A DNA stretch of 64,000 nucleotides, from assembly GCF_001746415.1 (NCBI RefSeq), contig NZ_MEHJ01000001.1, forward strand, positions 1,365,001 through 1,429,000, written 5' to 3'. Under the pieces are notes generated by a model. The model ran no database searches. It worked only from the letters and a program-made list of their open reading frames with translations, and was not told the DNA's origin. Below are positions 59,455-64,000 of this stretch, in pieces (within the stretch, counting starts at the first letter, position 1; every line of letters begins with the position of its first letter). A program made the position numbers and the translations under genes. This DNA is from Streptomyces agglomeratus (lineage in GTDB: Bacteria; Actinomycetota; Actinomycetes; Streptomycetales; Streptomycetaceae).

Positions 59455-60210
59455 ATGGAGCCGCAGCTTGAGCACACCGTCGCGGACGGGGTAGCCACCG
59501 TCGTCATCAGCAATCCCGCCAAGCGCAACGCCATGACGGCCGGGATGTGGGCGGCGCTGCCCGGGCTGCTGGAGCGGCTGGCCGGGGACCGCGGCGTACG
59601 GGCGCTCGTGCTGACCGGGGCCGGGGACACGTTCTGCGCGGGCGCGGACATCTCGTCGCTGCGCGAGGGCGACTCTCCGCAGGGGCTCGCCGTGCGGGCC
59701 GAGGACGCTCTGGCCGCGTTTCCGAAGCCGACGCTGGCGGCCGTCAGGGGGTACTGCGTCGGTGGTGGCAGCCAGCTGGCCGCCGCCTGCGACCTGCGGT
59801 TCGCGGAGGAGGGCGCGTCCTTCGGGGTCACGCCCGCGAAGCTCGGCATCGTCTATGCCGCGTCGTCGACCCGGCGGTTGGTGGCGCTGGTGGGGCCTTC
59901 CGCCACCAAACACCTGCTGTTCTCGGGCGAGTTGATCGGCACGGAGCGGGCGCTGCGCACCGGGCTGGTGGACGAGGTGCTGCCGGCGAGTGAACTGGAC
60001 GGCCGGGTGGCCGCGTTCACGCGCGTACTGGTGTCACGCTCGCAGCTGACCCAGGCGGCGGCGAAGGAGTTCGCGGACGGCCGGGAGGACCGGGACGCGT
60101 ACTGGGCCGGGCAGGCGCGCGCCGGCGGCGACACCGCCGAGGGTGTCGCCGCCTTCCTGGAGCGCCGCACGCCCCGCTTCACCTGGACGCCGGGACCTAC
60201 TGGAGAATGA
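59455..60210 (+). CDS. Enoyl-CoA hydratase/isomerase family protein
   Basis: A 251-residue crotonase-fold protein. The oxyanion-hole region GDTFCAGADISSL (about 62) and the second motif YCVGGGSQLAAACDLRFA (about 100) are present, as is FGVTPAKLGI. It probably hydrates or isomerises an enoyl-CoA in beta-oxidation or a related route. The first frame ATG (59455) fits the domain start. Its 3' end overlaps the convergent DJ-1 gene by 14 bp. Confidence 0.9.
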   Translation: MEPQLEHTVADGVATVVISNPAKRNAMTAGMWAALPGLLERLAGDRGVRALVLTGAGDTFCAGADISSLREGDSPQGLAVRAEDALAAFPKPTLAAVRGYCVGGGSQLAAACDLRFAEEGASFGVTPAKLGIVYAASSTRRLVALVGPSATKHLLFSGELIGTERALRTGLVDEVLPASELDGRVAAFTRVLVSRSQLTQAAAKEFADGREDRDAYWAGQARAGGDTAEGVAAFLERRTPRFTWTPGPTGE

Positions 60211-60835
60211 ACCGGCTCTTGCCGCGGAACTCCTCGACGAGCGCGGCCGGCGCCTTCTGCGGCGATCCTGCGTCGTACGGCGGCTGGGGGTCGTACTCCG
60301 TCAGGAGCTGCACGGCCATCGCGTGTTCGTCGCCCGCGATCCTGCCGAGCAGGGTGAGACCCATGTCGATGCCGGACGAGACGCCCGCCGCCGTGACGTA
60401 CTTGCCGTCGGTGACCACGCGCTCCGTGGTGGGCCGCGCGCCGAAGGTCTTCAGGGTGTCCAGGGCCAACCAGTGCGAGGCGGCCCGGCGGCCCACGAGG
60501 AGTCCGGCGGCGGCCAGGAGCAGCGAGCCGGTGCAGACCGACGTGGTCCAGGCGGTGGTGGCGTCGACGGCGCGCAGCCAGCCGAGCAGCGCCTGGTTCT
60601 CCATCTGGCCCGACTGACCGGGGCCGCCCGGCACGACCACGATGTCGGGACCGGTGACATCGGCGAACGTCTTGCCGGCGACCAGCGCGAGGTCGCCCCG
60701 GTCGTTGAGCACGGGCCCGGTGCGCTCGGCGACGAAGACGGTCTCGGCGTCCGGCAGGCGGCAGAGCATCTCGTACGGGCCGACCGCGTCGAGTGCGGTG
60801 AAGCGGTCGAAGAGGGGGATGGCTATTTGCGGCAT
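60197..60835 (-). CDS. DJ-1/PfpI family protein, isonitrile-hydratase-like
   Basis: A 212-residue glutamine-amidotransferase-like protein. The catalytic Cys is in TTSVCTGSLLLAAAG (about 102) with GGPGQSG upstream (about 70). Its relatives include isonitrile hydratase and the sensor half of GlxA regulators. It lies 91 bp downstream of a GlxA-type gene in the same direction, with a repeat array between; both share the same domain, probably by old duplication. Confidence 0.87.
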   Translation of the reverse strand: MPQIAIPLFDRFTALDAVGPYEMLCRLPDAETVFVAERTGPVLNDRGDLALVAGKTFADVTGPDIVVVPGGPGQSGQMENQALLGWLRAVDATTAWTTSVCTGSLLLAAAGLLVGRRAASHWLALDTLKTFGARPTTERVVTDGKYVTAAGVSSGIDMGLTLLGRIAGDEHAMAVQLLTEYDPQPPYDAGSPQKAPAALVEEFRGKSRFILQ

Positions 60836-60875
60836 GATGTCCCTTTCGCCGGCCCGGGGGCCGGGCGTCCTGGCA

Positions 60876-60929
60876 GTGCTGTCCGTGCTGTCGGTGCTAT
60901 CCGTGCTGTCCGTGCTGTCCGTGCTGTCA
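60876..60929. repeat. Six 9-bp tandem repeats between GlxA-type and DJ-1 genes
   Basis: Units GTGCTGTCC, GTGCTGTCG, GTGCTATCC, GTGCTGTCC, GTGCTGTCC and GTGCTGTCA follow each other. The last unit contains the stop codon of the GlxA-type gene (minus strand TGA). Confidence 0.9.
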
Positions 60930-61937
60930 ACGGGGTGTGGTCTGGGGGCGGAAGCGGCGGCGGTACTCGGCGGGTGCGGTGCCGAGGCTCTTCACGAAGG
61001 CCCTGCGCATCGCCTCGGGAGTGCCGTAGCCGCAGGCCCGGGAGATCTCCTCGATGCCGTCCGCGCAGTCCTCCAGGAGCCGCCGCGCGTGCTCCAGGCG
61101 TACGCGTTCGACGTACTTGCCCGGTGTCGTGCCGGTCTCGGACCGGAAGGCGCGGGCGAACTGGCGGGGTGAGAGGCGGGCGCGGCCGGCCAGCGACTCG
61201 ACCGACAGGTCGTCGCCGGGGTGCTCGGTGATCCACTGCTGGACCTCGCGGAGAGGTTCGCGCAGGGCGGTCTGCGCGGCGAGCTGGGCGCTGAACTGGG
61301 CCTGGTTTCCCGGGCGCCGGAGGAATACGACGAGATGGCGGGCCACGGTGAGGGCGATGTCCCGGCCCAGGTCCTCCTCGACGAGGGCGAGCGCCAGGTC
61401 GATGCCCGCGGTGACCCCGGCCGAGGTCGCCACGTTGCCGTCCCGTACGTAGATGGGGTCCGGGTCCACCTCGACGGCCGGGTAGGTGCGGGCCAGGTGC
61501 TCGCTCACTCCCCAGTGGGTGGTGGCTCTGCGGCCGTCGAGCAGCCCGGCCGCGGCCAGCAGCAGCGCTCCCGTACAGACGCTGACCAGACGCTCGGCGC
61601 GGGGGGCGTTCTCGCGGAGCCAGTCGATCAGGCGCGGGTCCGGGGTGCGGGTGCCCCTGCCGCCGGGGACCAGGAGGATGTGGGGCGCGGGCTCGGCGTC
61701 GAGGGCGCCGTCGGGGACGAGCGTCAGCCCGCTGGAGGTGCGGACGGGCGCGCCGTCGAGCGAGGCCGTGCGGATGCGGTACGCGGCGTCCGCGGCGCCG
61801 TGCCCGCCGGCGGCCTCCAGGGCGGCGCCGGCGAAGACCTCCACCGGGCCGGTCACGTCCAGGCTCTGGACGTCGTCGAACAGGACGACGACGACAGACC
61901 GGGATGTTCGGACGGATCGTTCGGACCGCTGAGTCAT
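60927..61937 (-). CDS. GlxA family transcriptional regulator (DJ-1/PfpI plus AraC HTH)
   Basis: A 336-residue regulator. Residues about 10-190 form a DJ-1/PfpI sensor (VSVCTGALLLAAAG, about 117); residues about 225-325 form an AraC DNA-binding domain (LARRARLSPRQFARAF-like: SLAGRARLSPRQFARAF, then GYGTPEAMRRAFVKSLGTAP). It probably senses a small amine or aldehyde-type ligand and controls the neighbouring DJ-1 gene. The start is ATG, and a TetR-type operator-like site lies in the divergent gap. Confidence 0.9.
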   Translation of the reverse strand: MTQRSERSVRTSRSVVVVLFDDVQSLDVTGPVEVFAGAALEAAGGHGAADAAYRIRTASLDGAPVRTSSGLTLVPDGALDAEPAPHILLVPGGRGTRTPDPRLIDWLRENAPRAERLVSVCTGALLLAAAGLLDGRRATTHWGVSEHLARTYPAVEVDPDPIYVRDGNVATSAGVTAGIDLALALVEEDLGRDIALTVARHLVVFLRRPGNQAQFSAQLAAQTALREPLREVQQWITEHPGDDLSVESLAGRARLSPRQFARAFRSETGTTPGKYVERVRLEHARRLLEDCADGIEEISRACGYGTPEAMRRAFVKSLGTAPAEYRRRFRPQTTPR

Positions 61938-62021
61938 GCAGCCATCCTTGAGGGCGCCCGGCGCGTCCGCAATGACGAGTACCCCACCTTTCCTGCCATG
62001 GGGCCCCGACGCTTCCCGACG

Positions 62022-62037
62022 TACTGACCAGTCGGTA
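62022..62037. promoter_or_regulatory. Imperfect operator-like palindrome
   Basis: TACTGAC-CA-GTCGGTA is palindromic with one mismatch in the arms, and is placed 10 bp before the start of the SCO6745-family gene. It resembles TetR-family operators, but no cognate regulator is in the window next to it. Confidence 0.45.
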
Positions 62038-62047
62038 GCGTACGGAC

Positions 62048-62908
62048 ATGACTTCCCTTCCCGCGCGCGCCGGCCGCCGCTGCCACAACGCCCTCAATCC
62101 GCTCCACTCGACCGTGTACTTCTCCCCGGACTTCACGAAGGAGCTGGCGGGGGTGGGTATCGAGGACAGCAACGCCGCCTACTTCGCGGGCCGCGGCGCC
62201 GCCATGGGCGCGGTCGGGGCGGGTGTGATCACCGCCGCCTTCTACAACTTCAACCACGAGCTCGTGGCGCGTCACGTCCCCGAGGTGTGGCGCACCGCCT
62301 CGCCCGGCGTCGTACTGGAGGCGCGCCTGCGCGCCGTCGACACCACCCTGCGCCGGCTGCTCGGCGCGGAGGCGCTCGCCTCCGACGAGATGGCGGAGGC
62401 CGCCGGGCTCGCCCTGCGCGCCGCCGAGGCGTGCACCCGCCACGCGCGCCCGCTGTACGCCGCGCACGCCGACCTGCCGGTCCCGGAGCGGCCCCACCTC
62501 GCGTACTGGCACGCCGCCACTCTGCTGCGCGAGCACCGCGGGGACGGCCACCTGGCCGCGCTGCTCGCCGCGGGGCTCGACCCGCTGGAGGCGCTGGTGA
62601 GCCACACGGCGACGGGCAAGGGCATGTCGCCGCGCTGGACGCTGGCGACGCGCGGCTGGAGCCGTACGGACTGGGAGGCGGCGTCGGCGCGGCTGCGGGA
62701 TCGCGGGCTCCTGGATGCCGGGGGCGGGCTGACCGAGGCGGGCACCGCGCTGCGCGCCGAGCTGGAGGAGGTGACGGACCGGCTCGACTCGGCGCCGTAC
62801 GAGCACCTCGGCGCGCAGGGCACGGAGCGGCTCACCGAGCTCGGCCGGGGGTTCCTCGCGGTCGCGCTGGGGGCGGGCGCGTTCCCCGCGGATCTCACCG
62901 GCCAGTGA
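62048..62908 (+). CDS. SCO6745 family protein
   Basis: A 286-residue protein. It begins with RRCHNALNPLHSTVYFSPDF (about 10-29) and has HELVARHVPEVWRTA (about 70), with a C-terminal winged-helix-like part (RGWSRTDWEAASARLRDRGL). The SCO6745 family is widespread in actinobacteria; some members carry an HTH but function is not known. Very short 5' flank; promoter not identified. Confidence 0.85.
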   Translation: MTSLPARAGRRCHNALNPLHSTVYFSPDFTKELAGVGIEDSNAAYFAGRGAAMGAVGAGVITAAFYNFNHELVARHVPEVWRTASPGVVLEARLRAVDTTLRRLLGAEALASDEMAEAAGLALRAAEACTRHARPLYAAHADLPVPERPHLAYWHAATLLREHRGDGHLAALLAAGLDPLEALVSHTATGKGMSPRWTLATRGWSRTDWEAASARLRDRGLLDAGGGLTEAGTALRAELEEVTDRLDSAPYEHLGAQGTERLTELGRGFLAVALGAGAFPADLTGQ

Positions 62909-62984
62909 CGTCACCGTGACCCCGCCCGGAACAGCACCCGCTGCTCAGGGCGTTTGGGCGACGCGATGACGGACACCCGTGCTG

Positions 62985-63012
62985 TGTCGGACAACGTGAT
63001 GTGTGTCGGACA
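62985..63012. repeat. Two TGTCGGACA palindromes, 19 bp apart
   Basis: TGTC-G-GACA occurs at 62985-62993 and 63004-63012, embedded in a direct repeat TGTGTCGGACA (62983 and 63002). They lie 23-50 bp before the LPFR small-protein gene and may be binding sites for its regulator. Confidence 0.55.
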
Positions 63013-63034
63013 CCGAGACAGCAGGAGGTTCAAC

Positions 63035-63181
63035 GTGTTGCGTGCGATTGCAGATGGACTGCGGATGATCGGCTCGGCCATCGCGACAGTGGTGACTCTG
63101 CCCTTCCGGCTGGTCGCCAAGCTCTTCGGAGGCGCGTCGAGCACCGCGTCCCGCGGCGGCGGACGCGCGCGGCGCGCCTGA
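63035..63181 (+). CDS. LPFR motif small protein
   Basis: A 48-residue protein: a hydrophobic/amphipathic helix (AIADGLRMIGSAIATVVTLP), the LPFR motif (about 23-26), then an Arg/Gly/Ser-rich tail. Small LPFR proteins are common in streptomycetes and of unknown function; membrane association is likely. GTG 63035 has AGGAGG 6 nt upstream, better than the longer frame from 62954. Too short for many callers. Confidence 0.85.
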   Translation: MLRAIADGLRMIGSAIATVVTLPFRLVAKLFGGASSTASRGGGRARRA

Positions 63182-63277
63182 CGGCCCCGCCGCAGGGCGC
63201 GCGCGACAGAAGGCCCGGCAACGCTGCACAATGCAGGCTCAAGCACAGCCCGCAGGAGAAGGCGAGTCGGGAACATC

Positions 63278-64000
63278 GTGACGACGTCCATCGAAGGCAG
63301 GATCGCCGAGGAGCTCGGCGTAAAGGAGCGGCAGGTCCGGGCCGCCGTCGAGTTGCTCGACGGCGGCTCGACCGTGCCGTTCATCGCTCGCTACCGCAAG
63401 GAAGCGACCGAGATGCTCGACGACGCGCAGCTGCGCACGCTCGAGGAGCGGCTGAGGTATCTGCGGGAGCTGGAGGAGCGGCGGACCGCCGTCCTGGAGT
63501 CCGTACGCGAACAGGGCAAGCTGGACGAGGCCCTGGAGGCGCGGATCCGGGCCGCCGACACCAAGGCGCGGCTGGAGGACATCTACCTGCCGTTCAAGCC
63601 CAAGCGCCGTACGAAGGCGCAGATCGCGCGGGAGGCGGGGCTCGGACCGCTGGCCGAGAGGCTGCTGGCCGACCCTTCGGTGGAACCGACGGCCGCCGCC
63701 GCCGCGTTCGTGGACGCGGAGAAGGGCGTCGCCGACGCGCAGGCCGCCCTGGACGGTGCCCGCTCGATCCTGACGGAGAACTTCGCGGAGGACGCCGATC
63801 TGATCGGTGAACTGCGCGAGCGCATGTGGTCGCGCGGGCGGCTGGTCGCGAAGGTCCGGGAGGGTAAGGAGGAGGCGGGCGCCAAGTTCGCCGACTACTT
63901 CGATTTCGCCGAGCCGTTCACCGCGCTGCCGTCGCACCGGGTGCTCGCCATGCTGCGGGGCGAGAAGGAGGACGTACTGGATCTGGTTCTGGAGCCCGAG
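63278..64000 (+). CDS. tex: Tex family RNA-binding transcription accessory protein, 5' part
   Basis: The first 241 residues of a protein of about 780-800, cut by the window edge. The GTG opens TTSIEGRIAEELGVKERQVR, and VPFIARYRKEATEMLDDAQL (about 32-51) and LEDIYLPFKPKRRTKAQIAR (about 98-117) are typical of the Tex N-terminal helical domain. Tex acts on transcription complexes and RNA; the S1 domain would lie beyond the edge. No strong ribosome site is seen (GGGA only). Confidence 0.93.
   Translation, partial: MTTSIEGRIAEELGVKERQVRAAVELLDGGSTVPFIARYRKEATEMLDDAQLRTLEERLRYLRELEERRTAVLESVREQGKLDEALEARIRAADTKARLEDIYLPFKPKRRTKAQIAREAGLGPLAERLLADPSVEPTAAAAAFVDAEKGVADAQAALDGARSILTENFAEDADLIGELRERMWSRGRLVAKVREGKEEAGAKFADYFDFAEPFTALPSHRVLAMLRGEKEDVLDLVLEPE

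Noticed and set aside
60642..61172. Plus-strand frame with repeated LSVLSV
   Set aside because: This arises from the 9-bp repeat array; no start site or homology, and it is antisense to the DJ-1 and GlxA-type genes.

Overview
The window looks like chromosomal DNA of a Streptomyces species. GC is very high, GTG starts are common, and many stops and starts overlap as ATGA or GTGA. It carries a conservon (cvn) operon, a hopanoid cluster in streptomycete order, an LPFR-motif small protein, an SCO6745-family protein and a c-di-AMP (ydaO) riboswitch in front of a cell-wall hydrolase. There is no prophage, IS element or CRISPR array.

Layout. At 1-241 lies the 5' end of a 16S rRNA gene transcribed leftwards, with its leader and promoters up to about 650. 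From 1.0 to 9.2 kb come a SpoIIE-type phosphatase, GNAT, aldehyde dehydrogenase, an FAD oxidoreductase fused to a Rieske domain, and a three-gene overlapping operon (nucleotidyltransferase, BON-like, metallophosphoesterase). Then follow tRNA-Pro and an alpha/beta hydrolase. The conservon at 10.8-14.9 kb (GAF protein, CvnD, C, B, A) reads leftwards. From 15 to 22.5 kb is metabolic and regulatory housekeeping, including a decayed acyl-CoA-dehydrogenase-like fragment (17.4 kb) behind an apparently intact promoter and operator.

The most unusual block is 22.5-30.3 kb. Two divergent operons hold a DUF6745-like gene and a small gene on one side, and two STM4015-type repeat proteins, STM4014 (ATP-grasp-like), STM4013 (sulfatase/phosphatase-like), STM4012 (HemN-like radical SAM) and STM4011 (radical SAM) on the other. 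The two operons diverge from an intergenic region with mirrored TTGTCAG-type elements, resembling PafBC/RecA-NDp DNA-damage promoters. The function of this set is unknown.

From 30.3 to 36.7 kb are an SGNH hydrolase, the riboswitch-controlled LysM/M23 hydrolase, a GH36 alpha-galactosidase, a tyrosine phosphatase and an autoregulatory-looking XRE-cupin/DUF6126 pair. The hopanoid locus (36.7-46.8 kb, leftwards) runs hpnC, hpnD, hpnE, prenyl synthase, shc, hpnG, hpnH, aminotransferase: it makes squalene from farnesyl diphosphate, cyclises it and attaches and trims the adenosyl side chain. Next, 47.2-54.2 kb is a tightly overlapping operon with two CDP-alcohol phosphotransferases, a nucleotidyltransferase, a glycerol-1-phosphate-dehydrogenase-like enzyme, a family-2 glycosyltransferase and a two-component ABC exporter, probably for a cell-surface phospho-polyol glycopolymer. 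Its first gene appears to use a CTG start.

The right end (54.4-64.0 kb) has galE, a cation-diffusion facilitator, a methyltransferase, idi, an anti-sigma-like ATPase, an HdeD-family gene with an apparent frameshift, an enoyl-CoA hydratase, two DJ-1/PfpI-type genes, an SCO6745-family protein, an LPFR small protein and the start of tex, cut by the window edge.
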